Shown here in pieces: positions 38,887 through 48,145 of a stretch of 64,000 nt of DNA; the first letter of the stretch is position 1, and each line of letters starts with the position of its first letter. A program made the translations under genes and the position numbers. The stretch lies in contig NZ_JABUAE010000002.1 in NCBI RefSeq assembly GCF_013314535.1, positions 340,243-404,242 on the forward strand. The letters run 5' to 3'. The notes under the pieces were generated by a model. The model was given only the letters and a program-made list of their open reading frames with translations. It made no database searches and was not told where the DNA came from. This DNA is from Bacillus sp. Xin1 (GTDB taxonomy: Bacteria > Bacillota > Bacilli > Bacillales > Bacillaceae_G).

Positions 38887-39363
38887 ATGAAAAAGTGGAT
38901 CTTTGCCATCATTATCGTTATCGTTGCCATTGGATTGTATGGGGTGCATGTTTATAATGCGACAATGGAAAAGAAAATTCCGAAAGAGTCAAAAGTTGTA
39001 GAAATTGCAAAAGAAAAAGCAAAGCTTACAAAGGTAAAAAACGTTGAATATTATAACGGAAAATCTTCATATACAGTCGTACAGGGTGTAGATGAAAAAG
39101 GGGAAAAAATCATTGTTTGGGTACCTGAGAAAAAAGGAGATGTTTTAGTAAAGAAACAGAGCGAAGGTATTTCTGAAAAAGATGCTTTGCAAATTGTTAC
39201 TAAAGAGCAAAAACCAAAACAATTCCTGAAAGTAAAATTAGGCGCTGAAAACAATGTACCATTATGGGAAGTTACATATATTGATGATGAAAATCGTTAT
39301 ACTTACTATTATCTTGCATTTCAAGATGGTAAGTTTTTGAAGCGATATAGCATTGAAAAATAG
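38887..39363 (+). CDS. ypmB: YpmB (DUF5590/PepSY-like) membrane-anchored protein
   Basis: A 158-residue protein with one N-terminal membrane helix (KKWIFAIIIVIVAIGLYGV) and an extracytoplasmic region of two PepSY-like halves (EYYNGKSSYTVVQGVDEKGEKI; LWEVTYIDDENRYTYYYL). PepSY-type domains are often inhibitors or chaperones of secreted peptidases; that role here is unproven. It lies between ypmA and aspB as in B. subtilis. Confidence 0.85.
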   Translation: MKKWIFAIIIVIVAIGLYGVHVYNATMEKKIPKESKVVEIAKEKAKLTKVKNVEYYNGKSSYTVVQGVDEKGEKIIVWVPEKKGDVLVKKQSEGISEKDALQIVTKEQKPKQFLKVKLGAENNVPLWEVTYIDDENRYTYYYLAFQDGKFLKRYSIEK

Positions 39364-39381
39364 ATGTAGGGGGAACCACAA

Positions 39382-40569
39382 ATGAAATTAGCAAAGCGAG
39401 TAGCTGCCTTAACACCGTCTTCAACTTTAGAAATTACAGCAAAGGCACAAGCATTAAAAGCTGAAGGACATGATGTGATTGGATTAGGAGCAGGGGAACC
39501 TGACTTTAATACACCAGAACATATTATGGATGCCGCACATAAAGCGATGTTAGAAGGACATACGAAATATACACCGACTGGTGGATTAGCAACATTAAAA
39601 AAAGAAATTGCGCAGAAATTTACTCGTGATCAAGGATTAGCGTATGATGGGGCTGAAATTATTGTATGTAATGGTGCAAAGCATGCACTTTATACATTGT
39701 TCCAAGTGCTACTTGACGAAGGAGATGAAGTTATCATCCCAACTCCTTATTGGGTAAGTTATCCTGAACAAGTAAAACTTGCTGGTGGTAAGCCAGTTTA
39801 TGTAGAAGGGCTAGAAGACAATCAGTACAAAATTAAGCCAGAGCAGCTACGTGAGGCAATTACAGAGAAAACGAAAGCTGTTATTATTAATTCACCAAGC
39901 AACCCAACAGGAATGATTTATAGCAAAGAAGAATTACAGCAGCTTGGAGAAGTATGTTTAGAGCACGACATTTTAATTGTTTCTGATGAAATTTATGAGA
40001 AATTGGTTTATGATGGCGTGGAATATACTTCAATTGCCCAGCTTTCTAATGCATTAAAAGAACAAACACTTATTATTAATGGTGTGTCTAAATCGCATTC
40101 TATGACAGGATGGCGTATCGGCTATGCAGCAGGAAATAAGCAGCTTATTAAAGCGATGACGAATTTAGCAAGTCATAGTACGTCAAATCCTACTTCAATT
40201 GCTCAATATGGCGCAATTGCTGCGTATGCTGGATCGCAAGAGCCTGTAGAAATGATGCGTCAAGCATTTGAAGAACGATTAAACATTATTTATGATAAAT
40301 TAATTCAAATTCCTGGTTTCACTTGTATTAAACCACAAGGTGCATTTTATTTATTCCCGAACGTAAAAGAGGCTGTGGCATTAGCTGGATATGAAACAGT
40401 TGATGAGTGGGCAAAAGCGTTGTTAGAAGAAGAGAAAGTAGCTCTTGTTCCAGGAACAGGATTCGGCGCACCAAACAATGTTCGCTTATCCTATGCAACA
40501 TCTCTTGAACAGTTAGAGAAAGCGTTAGAACGTATTCATACGTTTATGAAAAGTAAAGTACAGGCTTAA
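39382..40569 (+). CDS. aspB: aspartate aminotransferase
   Basis: A 395-residue class I PLP aminotransferase interconverting aspartate/2-oxoglutarate and oxaloacetate/glutamate. It shows GLGAGEPDFNTPEH near residue 35, TPTGGLATLK, NSPSNPTGMIYS near residue 172, SDEIYEKLVYDG and the PLP lysine in GVSKSHSMTGWRIGY near residue 235. A gggggaa site precedes the ATG. Confidence 0.96.
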   Translation: MKLAKRVAALTPSSTLEITAKAQALKAEGHDVIGLGAGEPDFNTPEHIMDAAHKAMLEGHTKYTPTGGLATLKKEIAQKFTRDQGLAYDGAEIIVCNGAKHALYTLFQVLLDEGDEVIIPTPYWVSYPEQVKLAGGKPVYVEGLEDNQYKIKPEQLREAITEKTKAVIINSPSNPTGMIYSKEELQQLGEVCLEHDILIVSDEIYEKLVYDGVEYTSIAQLSNALKEQTLIINGVSKSHSMTGWRIGYAAGNKQLIKAMTNLASHSTSNPTSIAQYGAIAAYAGSQEPVEMMRQAFEERLNIIYDKLIQIPGFTCIKPQGAFYLFPNVKEAVALAGYETVDEWAKALLEEEKVALVPGTGFGAPNNVRLSYATSLEQLEKALERIHTFMKSKVQA

Positions 40570-40608
40570 ATTTTTCCTGGATAAATCACTTTGAACAAAT
40601 GAAGATGA

Positions 40609-40638
40609 CCTCCCTATCTATAGGGAGGTTTTTTGACG
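40609..40638 (+). terminator. terminator of aspB
   Basis: Stem acctcccta with tagggaggt, 4-nt loop, followed by TTTTTT. Confidence 0.92.
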
Positions 40639-40697
40639 AATTGTGGTAAAAGGAAATCATAACAGGTGTGTTATACTAGAAAGCGAGGTGTATGGTC

Positions 40698-41405
40698 ATG
40701 AAGAAAAAAATGATGTTAAAATGGTTTGAACAAGGCAGCATCGCAATTCCAAAATTGCTTATGATGCACTATAAAAAATTAGGTTTAAATGAGATGGAAT
40801 TTATGGTTGTACTCCATGTGCATACCTTTCTAGAGTCGGGTAATTCTTTTCCAACTCCTTCAGAGATTGCAGAACGAATGACAATAACAGAAATGAAATG
40901 TATGGAAATTATTCAAGCGTTAATTCAAAAAGGCTTTTTAGCATTAGAAGGTAGTCAAAAATCTGAAGCGATGATGTGTGAAAGTTATTCATTACAACCG
41001 CTTTGGGAAAAAATCTTACACTTTTTAATGAACGAGACAATAGAAGAAGAAAAACAAGAACAAAAGCAACTTCAAGTAAATTTATATACAATTTTTGAAC
41101 GGGAATTCGGGAGACCATTATCGCCTTTTGAATGTGAAACGTTAGCGATGTGGCAAGACCAGGATCAACATCACCCCAATTTAATTCAAGCGGCTCTTCG
41201 AGAATCTGTAATGAGTGGAAAACTTAATTTTCGATATATTGATCGTATTCTTTTTGAGTGGAAAAAGAATGGAATTAAGACGGTTGATCAAGCGCAAGAT
41301 CAAGGGCGCAAATTTAGAGCGAATCAACAACGCCCACAGCAAGTCACAAAGCAAGAGACAAAATATACAGGGAAAGTGCCCTTTTATAATTGGCTGGAAC
41401 AGTAA
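40698..41405 (+). CDS. dnaD: DNA replication initiation protein DnaD
   Basis: A 235-residue primosomal protein. The N-terminal winged-helix oligomerisation domain (MMLKWFEQGSIAIPKLLM...) is followed by the C-terminal DnaD domain (FEREFGRPLSPFECETLAMWQD, FRYIDRILFEWKKNGIKT) and a basic tail. It helps DnaA remodel oriC and load the helicase. ATG 40698 fits gaggtg; ATG 40692 is too close to it. nth follows after 15 nt. Confidence 0.95.
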   Translation: MKKKMMLKWFEQGSIAIPKLLMMHYKKLGLNEMEFMVVLHVHTFLESGNSFPTPSEIAERMTITEMKCMEIIQALIQKGFLALEGSQKSEAMMCESYSLQPLWEKILHFLMNETIEEEKQEQKQLQVNLYTIFEREFGRPLSPFECETLAMWQDQDQHHPNLIQAALRESVMSGKLNFRYIDRILFEWKKNGIKTVDQAQDQGRKFRANQQRPQQVTKQETKYTGKVPFYNWLEQ

Positions 41406-41420
41406 TATAGGAGGAAAGTT

Positions 41421-42068
41421 ATGTTAAACAAAACGCAAATTCGTCATTGTTTAGATACGATGGCGGATATGTATCCAGAAGCACATTGTGAATTAAATCA
41501 TGACAATCCATTTGAGCTTGTAATTGCAGTTGCATTATCTGCCCAATGTACAGATGTACTGGTAAATAAAGTAACAAAAAGTTTATTCCAAAAATATAAG
41601 ACGCCTGAAGATTATTTAAATGTTTCTTTAGAAGAATTACAACAAGATATTCGTTCAATTGGACTGTACCGAAATAAAGCAAAAAATATTCAAAAATTAT
41701 GTCAGATGTTACTTGATGATTATAACGGAGAGGTTCCAAAAGACCGTGATGAATTAACAAAACTACCAGGTGTCGGCAGAAAGACTGCAAACGTAGTTGT
41801 TTCTGTAGCATTTGGTATCCCAGCTATCGCTGTGGATACACATGTAGAACGAGTAAGTAAGCGCTTGGCTATTTGCCGTTGGAAAGATTCCGTACTAGAG
41901 GTAGAGAAAACATTAATGAAGAAAGTACCAATGGAAGAGTGGGGAGTTACGCATCACCGAATGATTTTCTTTGGACGTTATCATTGCAAAGCGCAGCGGC
42001 CGCAATGTGAAGAATGTCGGTTACTAGAAGTGTGCCGTGAAGGAAAGAAGAGAATGAAGGGGAAGTAA
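41421..42068 (+). CDS. nth: endonuclease III
   Basis: A 215-residue DNA glycosylase/AP lyase that removes oxidised pyrimidines. Helix-hairpin-helix LPGVGRKTANVV near residue 115 contains the catalytic lysine; the aspartate is in AVDTHVERVSKRL. The 4Fe-4S ligands lie in CKAQRPQCEECRLLEVC near the C-terminus. It is co-transcribed with dnaD and ypoC. Confidence 0.96.
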   Translation: MLNKTQIRHCLDTMADMYPEAHCELNHDNPFELVIAVALSAQCTDVLVNKVTKSLFQKYKTPEDYLNVSLEELQQDIRSIGLYRNKAKNIQKLCQMLLDDYNGEVPKDRDELTKLPGVGRKTANVVVSVAFGIPAIAVDTHVERVSKRLAICRWKDSVLEVEKTLMKKVPMEEWGVTHHRMIFFGRYHCKAQRPQCEECRLLEVCREGKKRMKGK

Positions 42069-42071
42069 AAA

Positions 42072-42590
42072 ATGGAACAAGTTGTACAAATACCGGATGA
42101 GTTTCAATGCTCTCCTTTTTTTGAACGTAATATAAGTAAAGTGACATATGATACGGATCTATCTTTTGAAAAATTGCTAGAAAGTATTTATTTTTTATTT
42201 GATATAGAAAAGTGCTATGAACCATGGAGCAAAATCGAAAAAACGATTCCAGTAGTGTTGAATGTATGGAAAGTGAAGAAAGAAGATATCTCTATACTTT
42301 TTCGAGATCGAAAGCGAAAAGAAGCAAAAGAACCAATGATTCGCTTTACAGCTCATTTATTATCGATTTTATATTGGTTAAATGGACAACCTGTGTCAGG
42401 GTTAAAGAATATGAAGGATAAGGTTGATGAGCTACAGATTAAACCAATTAACTTTATAGAACGTTACTCATTTATTACAGAGCAACCAAATCATTATCAT
42501 TCTTATATTCAATTGGAACAGTTGTATGTAGAAGTAGAAAAGTTATATGCAAAAAAAATAATCAAAAAAAAGAAGTCACCATCTCTTTAG
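42072..42590 (+). CDS. ypoC: YpoC family protein
   Basis: A 172-residue soluble helical protein (VQIPDEFQCSPFFERN..., RFTAHLLSILYWLNGQPVSGL, NFIERYSFITEQPNHYHSYIQLEQLY). It matches YpoC by position after nth and before the convergent ponA. It ends in a lysine-rich tail formed by the terminator DNA. Function is unknown. Confidence 0.82.
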   Translation: MEQVVQIPDEFQCSPFFERNISKVTYDTDLSFEKLLESIYFLFDIEKCYEPWSKIEKTIPVVLNVWKVKKEDISILFRDRKRKEAKEPMIRFTAHLLSILYWLNGQPVSGLKNMKDKVDELQIKPINFIERYSFITEQPNHYHSYIQLEQLYVEVEKLYAKKIIKKKKSPSL

Positions 42591-42612
42591 AGAAAGGTGA
42601 CTTCTTTTTTTG
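42565..42612. terminator. bidirectional terminator between ypoC and ponA
   Basis: Stem aagaagtcacc with ggtgacttctt, a ~14-nt loop, A-run on the left and T-run on the right, serving both convergent genes. Confidence 0.9.
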
Positions 42613-42613
42613 A

Positions 42614-45283
42614 TTACTGTGTTGGGTGTTCCGGTTTTGGGGTATCTTCATCACCACCACCATCTGCTGGCTTGTCTGGTTTTGGGGTATCTCCATCACC
42701 ACCACCTGCTGGCTTGTCTGGTTTTGGTTTGTTAGCTTCTTCTTCAGCTTTCTTAGCTTCTTCCTCAGCTTTTTTCTGTTCCTCAGCTTTTTTCTGTTCC
42801 TCAGCTTTTTTCTGTTCCTCAGCTTTTTTCTGTTCCTCAGCTTTTTTCTGTTCCTCAGCTTTTTTCTGTTCCTCTAATTTTTTCTGCTCATCTTGTTGCT
42901 TCTTAGCATCCTCTTCAGCTTTTTTCTTAGCCTCTTCTTCAGCTTTCTTCTTAGCTTCTTCCTCAGCTTTCTTCTTAGCTTCTTCGCTCTCACCAGGAAC
43001 AGTGAAGGATACGCCAGCTGCATTGCTTGTGCCGGTTCCTTTTTTCGCTACTACTGAGAAGCTGTAAGTTACACCTGGTTTTACGCCGCCAAGTGAAGCG
43101 CTTGTACCACTTACGGATAGACTACCGCTAGAGCCGTCATTTGCTTTATAACTTGCGGAGTAAGCAGTAACATCTGAAGGCCCAGACCAACTCAGGTTAA
43201 TTGTATTAGACGCTGCATCATAAGATGGTGTTACACCAGTTGGTGGGTCAACTTTGATTTGTTTAACAGCATCCTTTTTCGCACCTTTCACATAGAGCTC
43301 TTCATTTAAACGTTCTACTGAAGAAGGTTGCTCAAAACGAGATTTATCTGTTGCAAATTCACTCATCATTGCTTTAAACATTTGTTGAGCAATTCTTGTT
43401 GATCTATCACCTATATAATTTTCTGCACTATCTTTTTCATAACCTGTCCATACAGCCATTGTATATTGTGGTGTATATCCTGCAAACCAACTATCCCTGT
43501 TGGCGTCTGCTGGGATACCGTATTTTTGTATTACTGACGCATCGTAGTTTTGGGTTCCTGTTTTACCAGCAACATCAAATCCAGGAACATATGCTGTTGG
43601 GCCTGTTCCACCTGAACCTGGTTTTACTACATCACGAAGAATATCAGTAATCATGTATGCTGTGTAATCTTTCATTACTCGTTTTTCTTTTGGTTTAAAG
43701 TTTTTCTCTTTTCCATCAGGAAAGACAACTTTTGTTACGAAATGAGGTTTATTGTATACACCATCGTTACCAAATGCAGCATATGCCCCGGCTACATCTA
43801 ATGGAGAACTGTCATTACTACCAATTGCAGTTGACTCATATACTTCGCCATTTTTGAATGTCATACCAAGTCCTTCGGCAAATTCCTTTGACTTATTTAA
43901 ACCAACTGCTTGAGCGGTTTTTAAAGCAGGAATATTTAAAGATTTTTTCAATGCTTCACGCATGGAAACGTCACCTTTATAACTGTTTGTAGCGTTTCGA
44001 ATCTTTTTACCGTTTGAGTATGTATATTCTGAGTCATTTAACTGATGATATGTTGACCACTGCATATACTCAATAGCTGGACCATAATCAAAAATTGGCT
44101 TCATTGTAGAACCAACTTGTCGTTTTAAATCAATGGCCATATTATGCCCTTTAAATGTTGTTTTGCTTTCTTTACGTCCTGCCCCTACTGCCCGGACTTC
44201 ACCATTCGTTGTATCCATAAATACGAAAGAGCCTTGGAATTGATCGTTTGGATAGCTAATAATGTCACCATCCATTATGTTTTCCGCATATTCTTGCGCT
44301 TTAGGATCAAGAGTTGTGTAAATAGATAAACCATCAGATCCGATATTTACATCAGGCATTTCTTTTTCAATTTGCTTTACAACCGCATCCAAGAAGGCAG
44401 GATAAGGCATTTCAGTGATTTCTTTAGATGGAAGAAGTCCTTCAGTTACAGGGATTTTTAATGCTTCATCCATTTCTTGTTTTGAAATAAAGCCATGTCG
44501 ATTCATTAACGTTAATACAACGTTACGACGTTTTGTTGCTCGATCAACATTTTCTTTTTTTGTTGGATCATAAATGTTTGGACCTTGAGGTAACCCAGCA
44601 AGCATCGCTGCTTCGTGTAATTTTAAATCTTTTAAGTCTTTCCCATAATAGTTTTTCGCTGCTGTTGCAACCCCATAAGAGCGATTACCAAGGTTGATTT
44701 TGTTCAAGTACATTTCTAAAATTTCATGTTTGGAATATTGTTGCTCTAATTTATAAGCTAAATACCATTCCTGTACTTTACGTTTTGATGTTTTTTCCAT
44801 CGTTAGAAAATAGTTTTTAATTACCTGTTGGGTAATTGTACTACCACCTTGAGAACCAAAACCACCTGTGATATTTTCAAGAATTGCTTTTCCTGTACGT
44901 TTAAAGTCGATTCCATTATGTTGATAGAATCGAGCATCTTCTGTCGCTAGGAATGCACTTTCTACCACTTTTGGAACTTGATCGTAAGTAATATTTGTTC
45001 GTTTTTCGGCACCATATTCATAAAAGAAGTTCTTGTCTTTATCATAAAATTTAGTTGATAGTGGATTGACAAGTTTTGCTTTATCTAGCTTTGGAGCATC
45101 TTTTACCATTACAAAAAAAGCAGAAACTCCAGCTATAAGACCAACAATGCCAAGAAGTAGACAACCAATTAAAAATCTCTTGAAAAAGGAACCTTTTTTC
45201 TTTGGTTTCTCCGTTTGGTTTTTTTCTTGTTGTTGATGTTGTGCATGTTTTCGTTCTGTACGAGAACGATAATTTTCTGACAT
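42614..45283 (-). CDS. ponA: penicillin-binding protein 1A (PonA)
   Basis: An 889-residue bifunctional peptidoglycan synthase. In order: a basic cytoplasmic N-terminus, one membrane helix (about residues 33-58), GT51 glycosyltransferase (EDARFYQHNGID, QGGSTITQQ), transpeptidase (SXXK in GSTMKP near residue 389, KTGTQN near 575), an Fn3-like domain (about 690-765), and a ~120-residue charged tail of AKKKAEEE and EEQKKA repeats ending in KPDKP/GGGD-rich sequence. It pairs with recU, as in B. subtilis. The long repeat tail is unusual. Confidence 0.95.
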   Translation of the reverse strand: MSENYRSRTERKHAQHQQQEKNQTEKPKKKGSFFKRFLIGCLLLGIVGLIAGVSAFFVMVKDAPKLDKAKLVNPLSTKFYDKDKNFFYEYGAEKRTNITYDQVPKVVESAFLATEDARFYQHNGIDFKRTGKAILENITGGFGSQGGSTITQQVIKNYFLTMEKTSKRKVQEWYLAYKLEQQYSKHEILEMYLNKINLGNRSYGVATAAKNYYGKDLKDLKLHEAAMLAGLPQGPNIYDPTKKENVDRATKRRNVVLTLMNRHGFISKQEMDEALKIPVTEGLLPSKEITEMPYPAFLDAVVKQIEKEMPDVNIGSDGLSIYTTLDPKAQEYAENIMDGDIISYPNDQFQGSFVFMDTTNGEVRAVGAGRKESKTTFKGHNMAIDLKRQVGSTMKPIFDYGPAIEYMQWSTYHQLNDSEYTYSNGKKIRNATNSYKGDVSMREALKKSLNIPALKTAQAVGLNKSKEFAEGLGMTFKNGEVYESTAIGSNDSSPLDVAGAYAAFGNDGVYNKPHFVTKVVFPDGKEKNFKPKEKRVMKDYTAYMITDILRDVVKPGSGGTGPTAYVPGFDVAGKTGTQNYDASVIQKYGIPADANRDSWFAGYTPQYTMAVWTGYEKDSAENYIGDRSTRIAQQMFKAMMSEFATDKSRFEQPSSVERLNEELYVKGAKKDAVKQIKVDPPTGVTPSYDAASNTINLSWSGPSDVTAYSASYKANDGSSGSLSVSGTSASLGGVKPGVTYSFSVVAKKGTGTSNAAGVSFTVPGESEEAKKKAEEEAKKKAEEEAKKKAEEDAKKQQDEQKKLEEQKKAEEQKKAEEQKKAEEQKKAEEQKKAEEQKKAEEEAKKAEEEANKPKPDKPAGGGDGDTPKPDKPADGGGDEDTPKPEHPTQ
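42690..42990 (-). repeat. tandem repeat encoding the PonA tail
   Basis: The 3' part of ponA contains six near-identical 18-bp units encoding EEQKKA (about 42770-42880), flanked by AKKKAEEE units (about 42900-42985) and two KPDKPA/GGGD units (about 42630-42720). Copy number is likely to vary between strains. Confidence 0.85.
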
Positions 45284-45348
45284 TATACTTTCTCCTACCT
45301 TTCATTTTCTCCCCAAAAGTCGAAAAAAGAGCCTTATTGTTGACTCTA

Positions 45349-45951
45349 TCACGAAAAATAAGCCATGTCTAGTACACGAATATAATCAATTCGAGGGTGA
45401 TAACCGCATGATAACAAGTATCCGTGCTCTTCGATTTCTTGTTTTTTAATCGATTTGCGTCCACCAGCATCTTGACGATTCCAAAATGAAATGACATGTT
45501 TTGCATCGAGTAAATAAAATTCATCATAAAGCGTAAATTTAATAATAACAAATGCAATTCCATTATGAGCTATTACTTGTTCCATATGCTTAATTTGATG
45601 AAGATGGAAATTTTGCAGCGGAAAACTTGTTTTATTTTTTGTTTCTTTCGCTTCGAAGTCAATGTATTTTCCTTTGTATACACCGTTGTAGTCCGTTGTA
45701 GAAGGCTGTTTAAAATAAGCTTCTTTCACAACTGCAGCACTTCGAGCGGGGTAATCCACTTTTACAATTTGAAGAGGGGTGGGTTTTTTATGTACGCATG
45801 CGATATTATGGGTTAAATAATATTGATTTGTTTCATTTAGCTCCTCTTCAAGAGACATACCTCTATTGCCATAAGTATGTTTTTTAAATTGTGTTTTTTG
45901 AGGTTGTAATGCTTGATTATACCTTTTTCCGTTTGGATAACGAATGGTCAT
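45349..45951 (-). CDS. recU: Holliday junction resolvase RecU
   Basis: A 200-residue nuclease that cleaves four-way junctions during recombination and chromosome segregation. It has the family N-terminus ([11 protein letters not shown]), [20 protein letters not shown], and the catalytic block [20 protein letters not shown]. It lies upstream of ponA on the same strand, the usual recU-ponA pair. Confidence 0.96.
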   Translation of the reverse strand: MTIRYPNGKRYNQALQPQKTQFKKHTYGNRGMSLEEELNETNQYYLTHNIACVHKKPTPLQIVKVDYPARSAAVVKEAYFKQPSTTDYNGVYKGKYIDFEAKETKNKTSFPLQNFHLHQIKHMEQVIAHNGIAFVIIKFTLYDEFYLLDAKHVISFWNRQDAGGRKSIKKQEIEEHGYLLSCGYHPRIDYIRVLDMAYFS

Positions 45952-46054
45952 AGTTTGTCCACTCCAACTTACCTAGAATTACTTACAAAGGTGATTATAT
46001 CAAAAAAAGTAAAAAAGATGCGATTTTTTTCAAGAGAGATGTGGTGATTCATAT

Positions 46055-47080
46055 ATGCTTATGCAGAATGAGTATGAAAAAATAAATAGAGATCGTAGTA
46101 GAGTTTTACGTACAAAGGAAGAAAAGCGCTTAATAGCGCATATTAAACAACAAACAGCTCTTGCAAATATGGATAATATTTCACGTACATATGCTTATCA
46201 AGAATATTACTTGAGAAATAAAGAAATCAGGTGGTCATTTTTGGCGAGTATGGTTTCGAGAAATTCTGGATGGAATATGACAGATTTAGCAGGGAAATGT
46301 TATCAAAATGTTTTATCTGAAAGAATGAGAAAGCAGCTCTTTTTTACGTATGAAAGTGCAAATTGGCTTATTTTTTCAGATGCATACCCACAATTGTTGT
46401 TATACGAATACAGTAAAAAAATGTCTAGCCCCCTTTTTCATTTATTACAGTTTTTTAATGTATCTATTTTTATGGAAAAGGAATGGAAAGATTTTTGGAA
46501 TAAAAGAGATCTCACACGTCTTATTACAGCGCTTATTATTAATGAACAAAATAAGATTCAAAAACCGATTATTGAACATCCATATTTTCAAAAACATGTA
46601 TTTCAAACTTTACTGTTTAAATTTCAAGAACTCTTTCACTTTAATGCTGTAATTTTCCCGACAACAAAAGGTAGCCTATATGGTTTTTCGGTTTATCAAT
46701 TTGAAAAGCTACAAAAACGTATAGAACTCGGGAAGAATTTGGCGTGGTTATTATTTCATCCTGACTATGAAGTGTTATTTTATGATTTTTCTTTGCGAAC
46801 ATCCCCTACAGGATCGAGAGTGGATTACGAGCAGTATTTTACAATTCCAAAAGAGAAAGATACACCGAGGTTAAGAGATGCTTTTTCAATTGTGCTACAT
46901 CAAAATAGCTTAGAAAAAGATTGGTTTCATCAAAAAATGGATATTGAGACGTTGTTTTTGTTTCGGGAACCAAAGGAAGAAGTTGAGATTACGGAATGGT
47001 TTCTACAAAAACAACATCAAGTACATATTTTCTCTACATTGAATCGCTTTTTTCAAAGGGGTAATGACTTCATGATATAA
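46055..47080 (+). CDS. yppC: YppC family protein (DUF2515)
   Basis: A 341-residue soluble, aromatic-rich protein (DNISRTYAYQEYYLRNKEIRW, SRNSGWNMTDLAG, SPTGSRVDYEQYF). It is the DUF2515 protein found divergent from recU in B. subtilis. No catalytic motif is recognised. ATG 46055 and 46061 are both possible; the upstream site is weak. Confidence 0.82.
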   Translation: MLMQNEYEKINRDRSRVLRTKEEKRLIAHIKQQTALANMDNISRTYAYQEYYLRNKEIRWSFLASMVSRNSGWNMTDLAGKCYQNVLSERMRKQLFFTYESANWLIFSDAYPQLLLYEYSKKMSSPLFHLLQFFNVSIFMEKEWKDFWNKRDLTRLITALIINEQNKIQKPIIEHPYFQKHVFQTLLFKFQELFHFNAVIFPTTKGSLYGFSVYQFEKLQKRIELGKNLAWLLFHPDYEVLFYDFSLRTSPTGSRVDYEQYFTIPKEKDTPRLRDAFSIVLHQNSLEKDWFHQKMDIETLFLFREPKEEVEITEWFLQKQHQVHIFSTLNRFFQRGNDFMI

Positions 47081-47087
47081 TAAGAAA

Positions 47088-47118
47088 AGTCCCGCTCTTT
47101 TAAAGGAAGTCGGGACTA
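47088..47118 (+). terminator. hairpin after yppC
   Basis: agtcccg(ctc) pairs with (aag)tcgggact around a small loop, with only a short T-rich tail, so termination is uncertain. Confidence 0.45.
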
Positions 47119-47142
47119 ATTGATTACATGAATGAATCGACG

Positions 47143-47178
47143 TTTTTTATACAGTTTCAGCTGAAACTGTATAAAAAA
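47143..47178. repeat. 36-bp perfect palindrome
   Basis: Two 18-nt halves (47143-47160 and 47161-47178) are exact reverse complements with no spacer. It lies at the 5' end of bcr1-like copy D, overlapping its probable TTTAT boundary. Confidence 0.9.
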
Positions 47179-47282
47179 TTAAGGGAGCTACGTGGAAGAT
47201 AAACTGCTCATAAAAGTTCGATTGGTGAGGTCTAATAATCAGCTGGGGATGAAGTCCTCAACTGATTAAAGTTTCACTTTAT
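47146..47282 (+). repeat. bcr1-like element (copy D)
   Basis: The 3' part matches other copies: GTTCGATTGGTGAGGTC, hairpin aatcagctgggga with tcctcaactgatt, and the end GTTTCACTTTAT. A TTTAT at 47146 is the likely 5' limit, giving about 137 bp like copies A and B. Its last bases supply the sspM stop codon. Confidence 0.7.
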
Positions 47283-47383
47283 GTAGCAGGAAAGTTCGGA
47301 CCATCTAGCTTCGGATTTCCGGTTTCAGGTTTAGTTTGCTGTTTGTTTTGTTTTTTCTTCTTCTCATTTTTATTTTTAGTCAT
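47279..47383 (-). CDS. sspM: small acid-soluble spore protein M-like
   Basis: A 34-residue, lysine- and glutamine-rich protein (MTKNKNEKKKKQNKQQ...NPKLDGPNFPAT). The length equals that of B. subtilis SspM, and the end resembles its KLGGPNRPST. A strong gggaggtg lies 7 nt before the ATG on the minus strand. SspM is a minor protein of the spore core. The TAA stop lies inside the terminal TTTAT of the adjoining bcr1-like repeat. Confidence 0.7.
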   Translation of the reverse strand: MTKNKNEKKKKQNKQQTKPETGNPKLDGPNFPAT

Positions 47384-47542
47384 GGTAAACACCTCCCTTT
47401 TGTATTGTTACCATTTCTATAAAACTCATACAAACCGATTTCTTTGCCGAATATCAACTAGTTTTGTCAGTCGTGCAGGAGTGATAAGTGAATCGTCGAA
47501 ATAACATGACAAAGAAAAAGCAAAGAAGGAGGCGTTTTATAA

Positions 47543-47785
47543 ATGGCGATGGTTCAGAAGGAAAACGTAATGAAAAAAATGGATCAAATGTTAAGTGCTC
47601 TTGATTTGCTGGAAATGAATGTTTCACTTAGAGTTAATCATTCTTTAAAAGACAAGCGTGAAGATATATATAATAGAGGAGAAGTAACAGAAATGCATAT
47701 TCAGCATATGGAGGATAAATTATTGCATCATGAAGAAAAAGGAAGTTGGCTCCAAACGTTTCAAAACGTTATTGTGAGCGCATAA
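47543..47785 (+). CDS. yppD: small protein in the YppD position
   Basis: An 80-residue helical protein (MDQMLSALDLLEMN..., KREDIYNRGEVTEMHIQHMEDKLLHHEEKGSWLQTF). ATG 47543 follows ggaggcg. B. subtilis yppD occupies the same slot with a similar length, so the name is given by position and weak resemblance. No known function. Confidence 0.65.
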   Translation: MAMVQKENVMKKMDQMLSALDLLEMNVSLRVNHSLKDKREDIYNRGEVTEMHIQHMEDKLLHHEEKGSWLQTFQNVIVSA

Positions 47786-47800
47786 GAGGGTGGAAATAAA

Positions 47801-48145
47801 TTGGGTTATGGAACATTAATGCAGTCTTCAATAAAATTAATGCGGTACAATGATGAAACAATTATAAAAAAAAGAGAAGAAAAAGAATTTGATTTTTATC
47901 AAGATATGAAACCTTTTGTTGATATGGTTGATCAGGAGTTAGATGTGTGGAAAGAATTAGCTTATCAATGGATAAAACATGAGAAGCCTAAGTATATACA
48001 TGTACAACAAATTGACCAAGTATATGAAAATTTACAAAATAATGCACTGCAATGTTTTGTAAATAAGGGAAAAGGTAAGCGGTTTTATGAAACACATCAG
48101 GCGATTTTATATACGTTGCAAAATATAGTAGAACAATGTAAGTGA
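47801..48145 (+). CDS. yppE: YppE family protein (DUF1798)
   Basis: A 114-residue four-helix-type protein (DFYQDMKPFVDMVDQELDVWKELAYQWI, KPKYIHVQQIDQVYENL, AILYTLQNIVEQ), matching the conserved KPKYxHxxQI pattern I recall for B. subtilis YppE. It starts with TTG 47801 behind gagggtgg. Function is unknown. It follows yppD after 15 nt. Confidence 0.85.
   Translation: MGYGTLMQSSIKLMRYNDETIIKKREEKEFDFYQDMKPFVDMVDQELDVWKELAYQWIKHEKPKYIHVQQIDQVYENLQNNALQCFVNKGKGKRFYETHQAILYTLQNIVEQCK

Noticed and set aside
42597-43067. Serine/phenylalanine-rich + strand frame opposite ponA
   Set aside because: It is the reverse complement of the Lys/Glu repeat tail of PonA and has no independent start signals.
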